A stretch of 39,586 bases of DNA from Pseudomonadota bacterium (lineage in GTDB: Bacteria > Pseudomonadota > Alphaproteobacteria > Rhizobiales > Rhizobiaceae). The stretch's first letter is position 1. Each line of letters starts with the position of its first letter. Below the pieces are notes generated by a model. That model made no database searches. It was not told the DNA's origin and saw nothing but the letters and a program-made list of their open reading frames with translations. This document shows positions 7,804-16,489 of this stretch, piece by piece. The stretch lies in contig JAEWPB010000050.1 of assembly GCA_023399465.1 (NCBI GenBank), forward strand, positions 1 to 39,586, in the 5' to 3' direction. The translations under genes were made by a program, and so were the position numbers.

Positions 7804-8021
7804 GGAGCTTCCGGAGGGGGCATGAGGCGCTCGAAGCACTAGCGTCCGGCGGGGCGCTCCGCAAGCGCCAAGGTGATGAACTTTGGACCGGTGCGAGAAT
7901 CGGTTTGGCTCCGAGTGCGCAGCAAGGGGTGCCCGGCCCCGGTTGCGGGCGATGGCGATGGCATTGAAATGCCGTGGCAATCGGTGTTAGCTGCGCCGCA
8001 TCGAAATGCCGGATACCGCCA

Positions 8022-9665
8022 ATGAATTTGCCGCCTTGCGCAACCTACGACGCCCTCTATCGTGATTTTTCATGGCAGGTTCCCGAAAAGTTCAACATCG
8101 GGAAGGCGGTCAGCGACGACTGGGCGGCTCGCGAGCCGGAGCGGATCTGTCTCCAGCACTTCGATCCGGGCGGCTATCACCGGTCGCTGACCTATCGAGG
8201 GCTCTCGGCGCAGTCGGCGTCGCTTGCCAATGGGTTCGCGGCGCTCGGCATCAGGCCCGGTGATCGCGTCGCGCTGCTTTTGCCGCAGGGTTTCGAGACT
8301 GTCATCGCCCATGTCGCAACCTACAAGATGGGGGCGATCGCGCTGCCGCTGGCGCTGCTGTTCGGCGCCGAGGCGCTTGAATACCGGTTGCGCATCGCCG
8401 GCGCGACGGCAATCGTCACCAATGCATTCGGGCTTTCGCGACTGGCCGAGGTTCGAAGCCGGCTTCCGGCGCTGAAGCAGGTGATCCTTGTCGGCGACGA
8501 AACGCCTGAAGGAACGGTCGGCTTCTCGCAACTGGTCGAAGCCCATCCGCCGGTCTTCACGGTCGCGGATACCGGTTGCGACGATCCCGCGCTGATGATC
8601 TTCACGTCCGGAACGACCGGGCCGCCGAAGGGCGCGCTGCACGGCCACCGGGTGCTGATCGGGCATATCCCGGGCATCCAGATGGCGCATGAATTCCTGC
8701 CCCAGCCGGGCGATCGCCTCTGGACGCCGGCGGACTGGGCCTGGGCCGGAGGATTGCTGAATGCCCTGCTGCCGGGGCTGCTGCTCGGAGTTCCCGTCGT
8801 CTCGTCTCCGGCGCAGAAGTTCGATCCTGACATGGCCTACCGCATCATGGCCGAGATGAAGGTGCGCAACGCCTTCATTCCGCCGACCGCACTGCGGCTG
8901 CTGAAAGCCGTGGAGCGGCCGCGCGAGACCTATGATCTCGATCTGCGCACCATCGGTTGCGCCGGCGAAGCGCTCGGCCGGCAAACCTACGAGTGGGCGA
9001 AGGAGGCGCTCGGCCTTACCGTCAACGAGTTCTACGGCCAGACCGAGTGCAATTTCGTGCTGTCGTCGATGGCCGCAAGCGGCGTCACCAAAGCGGGCGC
9101 AATCGGCAAGCCGGTGCCGGGACATCGCGTGGCGATCGTCACCGCGGAAGGCGAGCCGCTGCCACCCGGTGCCATCGGCCAGATTGCAATCGCCAGGCCG
9201 GATCCGGTGATGTTCCTTGGCTATTGGCAGGATGAGGCCGCAACCGAGGCGAAGTTTGGCGGCGAGTGGCTGCTGACAGGCGATCAGGGACGAATGGACG
9301 AGGCCGGATATATCGAGTTTCTTGGCCGTGACGACGACGTCATCACCTCGTCGGGTTATCGCATCGGACCGGCGGAAATCGAGGATTGCCTGCTCGGGCA
9401 TCCGGCGGTGCAACTGGCGGCGGTGGTCGGCAAGCCCGACCCGGTGCGCACCGAAATCGTCAAGGCCTTCGTCGTTCTGGTGCCGGGACATGCGCCGGCA
9501 AATGGGCTATCGGAGGCCTTGCGCGACTGGGTGAAGCAGCGGCTGTCGATGCATGAATATCCGCGCGAGATCGAGTTCGTCGATCAACTGCCGATGACGA
9601 CAAGCGGAAAGGTGATCCGCCGGGAACTCCGGCAGCGCGCCACCCTCGAAGTCGTGGACAACTGA
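8022..9665 (+). CDS. AMP-forming acyl-CoA synthetase (medium-chain/acetyl-CoA synthetase-like)
   Basis: The protein has 547 residues and shows every core motif of the adenylate-forming family in order: P-loop TSGTTGPPKGALHGHR, YGQTE, the GYWQDE turn, LLTGDQG with the ATP-binding Asp, the hinge GRDDDVITSSGYRIGPAEIED, and the catalytic-lysine motif TTSGKVIRREL near the C-terminus. It activates a carboxylic acid to an acyl-AMP and then acyl-CoA. The overall pattern resembles the medium-chain/benzoate-type (ACSM) group rather than long-chain FadD, but the acid is not determined. The ATG at 8022 was preferred to a GTG at 7974, since MNLPPCATYDALY matches the usual N-terminus. It converges with the CelD-like gene, 19 bases apart. 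Confidence 0.9.
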   Translation: MNLPPCATYDALYRDFSWQVPEKFNIGKAVSDDWAAREPERICLQHFDPGGYHRSLTYRGLSAQSASLANGFAALGIRPGDRVALLLPQGFETVIAHVATYKMGAIALPLALLFGAEALEYRLRIAGATAIVTNAFGLSRLAEVRSRLPALKQVILVGDETPEGTVGFSQLVEAHPPVFTVADTGCDDPALMIFTSGTTGPPKGALHGHRVLIGHIPGIQMAHEFLPQPGDRLWTPADWAWAGGLLNALLPGLLLGVPVVSSPAQKFDPDMAYRIMAEMKVRNAFIPPTALRLLKAVERPRETYDLDLRTIGCAGEALGRQTYEWAKEALGLTVNEFYGQTECNFVLSSMAASGVTKAGAIGKPVPGHRVAIVTAEGEPLPPGAIGQIAIARPDPVMFLGYWQDEAATEAKFGGEWLLTGDQGRMDEAGYIEFLGRDDDVITSSGYRIGPAEIEDCLLGHPAVQLAAVVGKPDPVRTEIVKAFVVLVPGHAPANGLSEALRDWVKQRLSMHEYPREIEFVDQLPMTTSGKVIRRELRQRATLEVVDN

Positions 9666-9684
9666 CGGCAAGCTGGCCGGGTTG

Positions 9685-10965
9685 CTATCCGCGACCGGCG
9701 AGCGCCAGGATCTTGTTGCGCAGCAGGCGGGCCATGTTGCGGGTGCTGCGATAGAGATGCAGCTGCTTGGCGGCCTGACGCACGTCGCGGTCGGCATTGC
9801 GCCTCAGGCCGATCATCAGCGTGCCCATCTCCTCCCGCTCCGCCCAGAGGCGGCCGACGATCGGGTGATCGGGAACGGCGCAGGAATCCGTCCGCGTGAT
9901 GTTGGCGTCGTCGAGGTTCCATTCGGTCAGCCGGGCGATCAGCAGCTTTCCCGGCGAGAAGCGGGCGAATGTCTCGTCATAGGCAGTTTTCCAGGTAAAG
10001 GCCTCGCCCGCCATCATGAACACGACGATCGATGCGATTGCCTTGCCGTTAAGATCGAGGGTGTGGATACGCACCGCATCCGCTTCGGCGAGGTTGGTGA
10101 TCGCCTCACGGGCGAAGGCGGCGCGGTAGCGATCGACGACCAGCGCCGTGCGTTTCCTTCCCTTCCAGCCGCTTGCTTCCAGCGCCAGAAACTCCTCCAT
10201 GCGGAAGCGGATCTCGGCCGGCTGTCGCGCGACGGTGAATTCGAGCGTGCCCATATCTTCCAGCTGGCGCCATTGGCGGCGCATTTCCTTGCGGTGAAGG
10301 CGGGAAACGGTGAGGGCAAGGTAGTCCGGCCCTTCGAGCGTGCTCTGCAGCATGGGCCTATCGTAGGAATTGGTCACGGTCACAGGCAGGTCGCGGGCAA
10401 GCGCCACGGCCTTGGCAAGGTGCACGAAGCGTCCATTCAGCCGCACATCCGGCAGCACCAGGATCTGCGGCAGATGCGCCTGGTCCGAAGCCAGTCCATC
10501 GAGGAGGTTGTCGACGGTTTCGGCCGCACCCTCGGCATCGACCAGGGGCGTGCCGAGCGGGCCGAACGGGTTCGCCCAGACGCGGACGATCGAGGGGCCG
10601 ACCGAAAATCCCGGCTTCTCGATCGAAAACGGCATGAGCAGACGCAGGCGGCTGCGCCCCGCGGTCTCGTCGCGAATGAGGGCCAGACGTACCTGGCGAT
10701 CTTCGAGGCGAGGCATGGCCGGGGCCAGGAAGCGTCCGGTGAAGAAGACGTTCGCCTCCATCGCCCGATTGGACAGGAAGTCCAGTTCCTGCTGCAGGTC
10801 ATAACCCATCCGTGCCGGATAGAAGCAGAGCTCGCGCCCGGGTCTGCCGACGCCAATGCGGATCTCCGCTTCGGGCCGGTCGAAATCGACGGATGCGAGG
10901 CCACCCACCATGTGGCTGGCGGAGCTGCTCATGCTTTCCTGCGGGGAAAATGGGGGATGCGCCAT
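9685..10965 (-). CDS. CelD/BioF2-like GNAT-family acyltransferase
   Basis: The 426-residue cytoplasmic protein has the double-GNAT architecture of the CelD-type family (Acetyltransf_6). The C-terminal half includes LDLNGKAIASIVVFMMAGEAFTWKTAYDETFARFSPGKLLIARL, the family's characteristic core: strand, Trp-Lys, then PGKLL near the acyl-CoA binding loop. Members occur in cellulose and exopolysaccharide clusters. The start at 10965 lies one base after the stop of the flippase gene (TGA-C-ATG), so the two are translationally coupled. A longer upstream frame overlapping the flippase is not credible. With the flippase it suggests synthesis and acyl decoration of a surface polysaccharide; no glycosyltransferase is nearby, so the product is unknown. 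Confidence 0.8.
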   Translation of the reverse strand: MAHPPFSPQESMSSSASHMVGGLASVDFDRPEAEIRIGVGRPGRELCFYPARMGYDLQQELDFLSNRAMEANVFFTGRFLAPAMPRLEDRQVRLALIRDETAGRSRLRLLMPFSIEKPGFSVGPSIVRVWANPFGPLGTPLVDAEGAAETVDNLLDGLASDQAHLPQILVLPDVRLNGRFVHLAKAVALARDLPVTVTNSYDRPMLQSTLEGPDYLALTVSRLHRKEMRRQWRQLEDMGTLEFTVARQPAEIRFRMEEFLALEASGWKGRKRTALVVDRYRAAFAREAITNLAEADAVRIHTLDLNGKAIASIVVFMMAGEAFTWKTAYDETFARFSPGKLLIARLTEWNLDDANITRTDSCAVPDHPIVGRLWAEREEMGTLMIGLRRNADRDVRQAAKQLHLYRSTRNMARLLRNKILALAGRG

Positions 10966-10966
10966 G

Positions 10967-12385
10967 TCAGTAGGTCTTTTTCGAATGAAGCGGGGGCAAT
11001 GGATTGGCAAAGGCGAAAAGGACGATGCCGAGCGTCTGGCGAACCGCGACGTGCAGCAGAAGGGCTTCGACCAGCATGGCCGCGGCGGTGGCAACGGCAG
11101 CCCCGGCCAGTCCGAAGTGCGGAATGAGCGTCACGTTGAGGCCGATGTTCGTGCCGAGCGCGCCGACGTAGAGGAGCACGCAGAGCTTCTGCCGGCCGGC
11201 CATCGTCAGCAGCACCTCGCCCGGCCCGACCATCGCCTTGCCGAGGATGCCGGCGAAGAGGATCGCCATTAGCACGTAGCCTGCGCCGAAGGCGGGCCCG
11301 AACAGGGACAGCAGGAATTCCCCGGCCGCGAGCACCGACAGGCCGACGAGCAGTGAAGGCCAGAAGCTCCAGCGCGCGGTCTCGCCGGCAAAGCGGGCGA
11401 GCGCCGGCCGGTCGCCTTCGGCCATGATCGCCGAGAAACGCGGGGCTGCGGCAGCCTTTACCGAGAAGAACACGAACTGCACCAGGGTGATGGTCTTTGC
11501 CGCGGCGAAATAGACGGCCACGTCCTGCGGTTCGAGGAACAGGCCTACCACCACCACATCGGAATTGGTCAGGAGAAAGCTGAAGCCCTCGATCAGGAAG
11601 ATCGGAAACGCAACCGCCATCCAGGCGCGAAAGTCGATCTTGCGCGGTCCGGGGACGACGTGCTTGCGCAGGCGCCAGGTGACTGCCAGGAACTGGCCCA
11701 GGGTGGTGGCATAGGTGGCGACCAGCGCGGCCTGCATCGCCGTCGTTGCGGTCTTCGGCGCACCAAGGCCGACGGCGGCGAGCATGAATGCCAGGATCAG
11801 TAGCGGTCGCACGATATAGGTCGGGCTCAGGGCGACGACCGGCCAGCTGTTCGCCCGTGCGGTGCCGTCGAGGACATCGCCGAGCGCGATCATCGGCAGC
11901 GCGAAGAGGCCAAGGAAAACCGGGATCAGATAGTAGCTTTCGATGCTGTCGCCGAAGATGCGCAGTGCGCCAAAGCCGATGAGCGCAAGCATGCTGGCGG
12001 AAAGCATGGCGAACAGGCGGGCGGTGAAGGTCAGGCCGCGAATCTCGTCATGGGCGGCAAGCGCGCGATACTGCGGCAGGAAGCGGATGACCGTGGAGTG
12101 AAAGCCGAGGCAGGAGAGATTGCCGAACAGCACCACGAGGACCCATACGAATACGAAAATCCCGTATTCGAATTCGCCCATCAGGCGGGCCTGGATGATC
12201 TGCGACAGGAAGGCGATGCCGGCACTGACGACGCGAATGACGAAGGCGATCAGTGCCATGCGCTGCGCGGCAGAGGTCGCATCTCCGGCCTTCAGCACGG
12301 CCGAACAGCGCCGCAAGGCCGGCAGCAGGATAGCCCGCAGCCCGGACGGCAGCACTCTTTCCGCTGTCTCGATGACCGCCATCAT
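10967..12385 (-). CDS. Polysaccharide flippase (Wzx-like, MOP superfamily)
   Basis: The 472-residue protein has about 12-14 hydrophobic segments spread evenly, with the oligosaccharide-flippase pattern: an N-terminal RMALIAFVIRVVSAGIAFLSQIIQARLMGEFEYGIFVFVW (helix 1 into helix 2 with the conserved GxxxYG region) and a matching second bundle. Such proteins move lipid-linked sugars across the inner membrane. The ATG-ATG at 12385 was chosen as the first sensible start; the upstream frame to 12505 is rich in Arg/Cys and unlikely. No clear ribosome site is visible. It lies downstream of the secA terminator, so it has its own promoter in the 12.4-12.55 kb gap, and is coupled to the CelD-like gene. 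Confidence 0.85.
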   Translation of the reverse strand: MMAVIETAERVLPSGLRAILLPALRRCSAVLKAGDATSAAQRMALIAFVIRVVSAGIAFLSQIIQARLMGEFEYGIFVFVWVLVVLFGNLSCLGFHSTVIRFLPQYRALAAHDEIRGLTFTARLFAMLSASMLALIGFGALRIFGDSIESYYLIPVFLGLFALPMIALGDVLDGTARANSWPVVALSPTYIVRPLLILAFMLAAVGLGAPKTATTAMQAALVATYATTLGQFLAVTWRLRKHVVPGPRKIDFRAWMAVAFPIFLIEGFSFLLTNSDVVVVGLFLEPQDVAVYFAAAKTITLVQFVFFSVKAAAAPRFSAIMAEGDRPALARFAGETARWSFWPSLLVGLSVLAAGEFLLSLFGPAFGAGYVLMAILFAGILGKAMVGPGEVLLTMAGRQKLCVLLYVGALGTNIGLNVTLIPHFGLAGAAVATAAAMLVEALLLHVAVRQTLGIVLFAFANPLPPLHSKKTY

Positions 12386-12554
12386 GAACACGCAATACCT
12401 AGAATAGCAAAAACGGCACCGCTTATTGTGCGACACCTCGGTTAAGAAAGGGTTCTGGCAGTCACCGGAGAGGAGCCCGCCGCGACCACGAGGGCGGACG
12501 CGCAATCACGTCGGTGAGCGTGCAAACGTCATCGATCTTGGGAGGCAGGATAAG

Positions 12555-12580
12555 AAAATGCCGCCCGGAGGCGGCATTTT
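12555..12580. terminator. Bidirectional rho-independent terminator after secA
   Basis: A perfect 11-pair stem (AAAATGCCGCC with GGCGGCATTTT) surrounds a 4-base loop CGGA. The terminal T-run is present on both strands. It sits 22 bases after the secA stop and separates secA from the flippase operon. Confidence 0.92.
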
Positions 12581-12601
12581 CCGTGAAGCCAGTCGTCAGG
12601 C

Positions 12602-15325
12602 TCAGGCCTGTTCGAATGCCCCGTGGCAATGCTTGTATTTCTTGCCGGAACCGCAGGGGCAGAACTCGTTGCGTCCGATCTTGCCCCAGGTGTTGGGGTT
12701 CTTCGGATCACGGTTCTCCGGCGAGACATAGTCCTCGTCGGCTAGAACCGGCTGCGCGGCAAACTCGTCCTCGCCGGTGGTCGGATCGAGGTGATGGGCG
12801 GCCATCTGCGGCAGCGCCGGCTGCGGAGCTTCCGCGGCCTCGCGAACCAGTTCGACCCGCATCAGCTGCGAGGTGACCGCCTCGCGCAGGTTGGCGAGCA
12901 GCGCCTGGAAGAGTTCGAAAGCCTCGGACTTGTATTCCTGCAGCGGATCGCGCTGGGCGTAACCGCGGAAGCCGATGACCGAGCGCAGGTGGTCGAGGTT
13001 GACGATATGCTCGCGCCAGAGGTGATCGAGCGTCTGCAGGAGCACCGAGCGCTCGACATAGGTCATGATCTCGGGGCCGAAACGCTCGGCGCGATCGGCG
13101 GCGGCCTGTTCGGCAGCGGCGGTCAGGCGTTCGCGGATATCGTCCTCGGCAATGCCTTCTTCCTTGGCCCACTCTTCGATCGGCAGGTCGAGATTGAGCA
13201 AGCGCGCGACATTTTCCTGCAGGCCCTTGGTATCCCACTGCTCGGCATAGGCACGCTCGGGAATGTGGGTGGCGACGAGCCCCTCGATCACCTCGGTGCG
13301 CATGTCGGCGACGGTTTCGGAGATGTTCGCCGATTCCATCAGCTCGAGACGCTGTTCGAAGATCACCTTGCGCTGGTCGTTCAGCACGTCGTCATACTTG
13401 AGCAGGTTCTTGCGGATGTCGAAGTTGCGCGCCTCGACCTTCTTCTGGGCCCGCTCCAGAGCCTTGTTGATCCAGGGATGGACGATGGCCTCGCCTTCCT
13501 TCAGCCCCAGCTTCTGCAGCATGCTGTCCATGCGGTCCGAGCCGAAGATGCGCATCAGGTCGTCCTGAAGCGACAGGTAGAACTTCGAGCGGCCCGGGTC
13601 GCCCTGGCGACCGGAACGGCCGCGCAGCTGATTGTCGATGCGCCGGCTTTCGTGACGTTCGGAGGCGATGACATAGAGGCCGCCGGCAGCGAGCGCCTTC
13701 TGCTTCAGCTCCTTGATCTCCGCGATGATCGCCTGTTCCTTCGCATCGCGCTCCGGACCCGGCTCCATGTCGCCGAGTTCGCGCTCGAGGCGCATCTCGA
13801 CGTTGCCGCCGAGCTGGATGTCGGTACCGCGGCCAGCCATGTTGGTGGCGATGGTAACGGCGCCGGGAACGCCTGCCTGGGCGACGATGTAGGCTTCCTG
13901 CTCATGGTAGCGGGCATTCAGGACCTGAAAGTCGTGGAAACCGGTATATTTCAGCCGCTCGGCGAGAATTTCCGACTTCTCGATCGAAGTGGTGCCGACC
14001 AGGACCGGCTGGCCGCGTTCGTGCGCCGACTTGATCTCTTCGATGATCGCCTTGTACTTCTCCTCGGTCGTCCGGTAGACCTCGTCGTCCTCGTCGATAC
14101 GCTGGATCGGCAGGTTGGTCGGGACTTCGACGACTTCGAGACGATAGATGTTGGCGAATTCTTCCGCTTCGGTCGCCGCCGTACCGGTCATGCCGGCAAG
14201 CTTGTCGTACATGCGGAAGTAGTTCTGGAACGTAACCGACGCCAGCGTCTGGTTTTCCGGCTGAATCGTCACCTTTTCCTTGGCTTCGAGCGCCTGATGC
14301 TGGCCTTCGGAATAGCGCCGTCCCGGCATCATGCGGCCGGTGAATTCGTCGATGATGACGATTTCGTCGTTGCGGACGATGTAGTCCTTGTCGCGCTGGA
14401 ACAGCTTGTGAGCCTTCAGCGCGTTGTTGATGTGGTGGACGATCGCGACGTTCTCGACGTCGTAGAGCGAATGGCCCTTCAGCAGGCCGGCCTGCTTCAG
14501 CAGGTTCTCGAGCTTCTCGGTGCCCTCTTCGGAGAAGTTGGCCGAACGCTGCTTCTCGTCGATTTCGTAATCGCCCTCCGACAGCATCGGAATGAAGGCG
14601 TCGATGGTGTTGTAGAGATCGGAGCGGTCGTCGAGCGGGCCGGAGATGATCAGCGGCGTACGGGCTTCGTCGACCAGAATCGAGTCGACCTCGTCGACGA
14701 TCGCGAAATTGTGGCCGCGCTGAACCATCTGCGCGCGGTCGTACTTCATGTTGTCGCGAAGATAGTCGAAGCCGAGTTCGTTGTTCGTCGCGTAGGTGAT
14801 GTCGCAGTTGTAGGCGTCGCGCCGCTGCTCGTCGGTGAGGCCATGCACGATCACGCCGGTCTTCATGCCGAGGAAGCCATAAAGCTTGCCCATGGTCGCC
14901 GAGTCGCGGGTCGCGAGGTAATCGTTGACGGTAACGACATGAACGCCCTTGGAAGCGAGCGCGTTGAGGTAGACCGGAAGGGTCGCGACAAGCGTCTTGC
15001 CTTCACCGGTCTTCATTTCGGCGATCGAATTCTCGTGCAGGATCATGCCGCCGATGAGCTGGACGTCGAAGGGACGCATGCCGAGCACGCGCCGCGATGC
15101 TTCCCGCACCACGGCAAAGGCGGGAACGAGCAGGTCGTCGAGCGTCTTGCCGTTCGCCAGCTGTTCACGGAACTCTACGGTTTTCGCAGCCAGGGCTTCG
15201 TCGGAGAGCGCCTTCATGCTCTCTTCCAGAGCATTGATCGCATCAACCCTGCTACGGTAGGAGCGGACACGGCGATCATTGGCCGAGCCGAATATTTTGC
15301 GGGCTAGTCCGCCAAGACTGACCAT
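12602..15325 (-). CDS. secA: Preprotein translocase ATPase SecA
   Basis: The protein has 907 residues, the usual length for an alphaproteobacterial SecA, the motor that pushes preproteins through SecYEG. It starts MVSLGGLARKIFGSANDRRV, the standard N-terminus. Walker A is MKTGEGKT (about 104-111), followed by FAIVDEVDSILVDEART (DEAD-like Walker B) and the nucleotide-binding fold 2 region with TNMAGRGTDI. The C-terminus has the zinc-binding SEC-C motif EFCPCGSGKKYKHCHG, which contacts SecB and phospholipid. The start at 15325 matches the conserved N-terminus; a frame to 15358 adds 11 residues. A TTGACA/TATCTG promoter lies 110-140 bases upstream, and a strong terminator follows. Confidence 0.97.
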   Translation of the reverse strand: MVSLGGLARKIFGSANDRRVRSYRSRVDAINALEESMKALSDEALAAKTVEFREQLANGKTLDDLLVPAFAVVREASRRVLGMRPFDVQLIGGMILHENSIAEMKTGEGKTLVATLPVYLNALASKGVHVVTVNDYLATRDSATMGKLYGFLGMKTGVIVHGLTDEQRRDAYNCDITYATNNELGFDYLRDNMKYDRAQMVQRGHNFAIVDEVDSILVDEARTPLIISGPLDDRSDLYNTIDAFIPMLSEGDYEIDEKQRSANFSEEGTEKLENLLKQAGLLKGHSLYDVENVAIVHHINNALKAHKLFQRDKDYIVRNDEIVIIDEFTGRMMPGRRYSEGQHQALEAKEKVTIQPENQTLASVTFQNYFRMYDKLAGMTGTAATEAEEFANIYRLEVVEVPTNLPIQRIDEDDEVYRTTEEKYKAIIEEIKSAHERGQPVLVGTTSIEKSEILAERLKYTGFHDFQVLNARYHEQEAYIVAQAGVPGAVTIATNMAGRGTDIQLGGNVEMRLERELGDMEPGPERDAKEQAIIAEIKELKQKALAAGGLYVIASERHESRRIDNQLRGRSGRQGDPGRSKFYLSLQDDLMRIFGSDRMDSMLQKLGLKEGEAIVHPWINKALERAQKKVEARNFDIRKNLLKYDDVLNDQRKVIFEQRLELMESANISETVADMRTEVIEGLVATHIPERAYAEQWDTKGLQENVARLLNLDLPIEEWAKEEGIAEDDIRERLTAAAEQAAADRAERFGPEIMTYVERSVLLQTLDHLWREHIVNLDHLRSVIGFRGYAQRDPLQEYKSEAFELFQALLANLREAVTSQLMRVELVREAAEAPQPALPQMAAHHLDPTTGEDEFAAQPVLADEDYVSPENRDPKNPNTWGKIGRNEFCPCGSGKKYKHCHGAFEQA

Positions 15326-15438
15326 ATCGATGGCCCTTTCTGAATTTGTCCCAGACATTTCATCCCGCCGAATATGAACAAAATTCGGCGCACAGGCGTG
15401 AAACGCCCGGAAACTTTTCTGGACGCGAGGTTGCGTGA

Positions 15439-15467
15439 CAGATAAGAGGGGGGTCGAATGATGTCAA
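15439..15467 (-). promoter_or_regulatory. Housekeeping promoter of secA
   Basis: Reading the minus strand, TTGACA at 15467-15462 is followed after exactly 17 bases by TATCTG at 15444-15439. This is a consensus -35 box and a good -10 box. Transcription would start near 15432, giving a leader of about 105 bases to the secA ATG. Confidence 0.72.
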
Positions 15468-15568
15468 CGGGACAGGCTGGCGGGCAGCAGCCACATTTTG
15501 GTGCTGAGGACGATTTTTAACCGGATTCATTTGTTCTGATACCGGTTCCCCATCCGAAAGGAATTTAC

Positions 15569-16438
15569 ATGCTGAACTACAACAAGCTCGCTGCGGCCAC
15601 CTTCGCAGCACTGATCAGCTTCCAGGCGCCGCTCCTTGCCGAAGACCAGAAGGATGCCGTCGTCGCAAAGGTGGGCGATGTCGAGATTCACCAGTCCGAC
15701 CTCGATGCAGCCATCGGCTCGCTTGATCCGCAGCTCGGGCAACTCTCCGACGAGCAGAAGCGTGTCGCCGCGCTTTCCGGCACGATCGACATGAAGCTGC
15801 TCTCCAAGTCCGCGACGGAAGAAAAGCTCGACCAGACCCCCGAGTTCAAGGCCCGCATGGCCCAGATTGCCGAGCGCGAGCTGCACAATGCCTATTTCAA
15901 GAAGCACGTCGTCGACGTTGTCACCGCCGACGAAGTGAAGGCGCGCTATGACAAGGAAATCGCCAACCTGCCGCAGGAAGAGGAAGTCCGCGCCCGCCAT
16001 ATCCTGGTGAAGACCGAGGATGAGGCGAAGGCCGTGATCGCCGAACTCGACGCAGGCAAGGACTTTGTCGAACTGGCGAAGGAAAAGTCGACCGACCCGA
16101 ACAAGTCGGAAGGCGGCGACCTCGGCTATTTCGGCAAGGGCCGCATGGTTCCGGAATTCGAGGCGGCCGCGTTTGCCCTCGACAAGGGCGCCTACACGAA
16201 GGAGCCGGTGAAGAGCCAGTTCGGGTATCACGTCATCCTGCTGGAAGACAAGCGTATCGCTCCGCCCCCGCCGTTCGAGCAGGTCGAGCCGCAGGTTCGC
16301 CAGCTGGTAATGCGCGACAAGTATATCGCGCTGCTGAACAAGGCCAAGGACGAGTCCAAGGTCGAAATCGTCGATGAGGCCCTGAAGAAGGCCTATGACG
16401 AGGCCAATGCGCAGCAGCAAGAGCAGCCGCAGCAGTAA
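15569..16438 (+). CDS. Secreted PpiC-type peptidyl-prolyl isomerase (parvulin)
   Basis: The 289-residue protein has a signal peptide (1-24, ending LLA-ED), a SurA-like N-terminal helical region (about 30-120), and a parvulin domain at about 135-235: VRARHILVKTEDEAKAVIAEL, SEGGDLGYFGKGRMVPEFE, FGYHVILLED, all standard motifs of the family. It catalyses cis-trans proline isomerisation and acts as a chaperone for envelope proteins in the periplasm. The C-terminus is a Gln-rich tail. The ATG at 15569 has AAAGGAA at proper distance. It is divergent from secA, which fits their shared role in export, and is followed by a hairpin before argJ. Confidence 0.92.
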   Translation: MLNYNKLAAATFAALISFQAPLLAEDQKDAVVAKVGDVEIHQSDLDAAIGSLDPQLGQLSDEQKRVAALSGTIDMKLLSKSATEEKLDQTPEFKARMAQIAERELHNAYFKKHVVDVVTADEVKARYDKEIANLPQEEEVRARHILVKTEDEAKAVIAELDAGKDFVELAKEKSTDPNKSEGGDLGYFGKGRMVPEFEAAAFALDKGAYTKEPVKSQFGYHVILLEDKRIAPPPPFEQVEPQVRQLVMRDKYIALLNKAKDESKVEIVDEALKKAYDEANAQQQEQPQQ

Positions 16439-16449
16439 TTCCATCCGGG

Positions 16450-16476
16450 CCCGCCTTTCGGCGGGTCCTTCTATTT
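16450..16476 (+). terminator. Hairpin between ppiC and argJ, possible weak terminator
   Basis: CCCGCC and GGCGGG form a 6-pair stem with a TTTC loop (16450-16465), starting 12 bases after the ppiC stop. The following TCCTTCTATTT is only partly T-rich, so readthrough into argJ is likely. Confidence 0.55.
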
Positions 16477-16489
16477 CCAGGTAGTCTCG

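Noticed and set aside
12791..15307. 838-codon plus-strand frame antisense to secA
   Set aside because: Full secA motifs on the other strand prove the coding strand; the antisense frame reflects codon bias.
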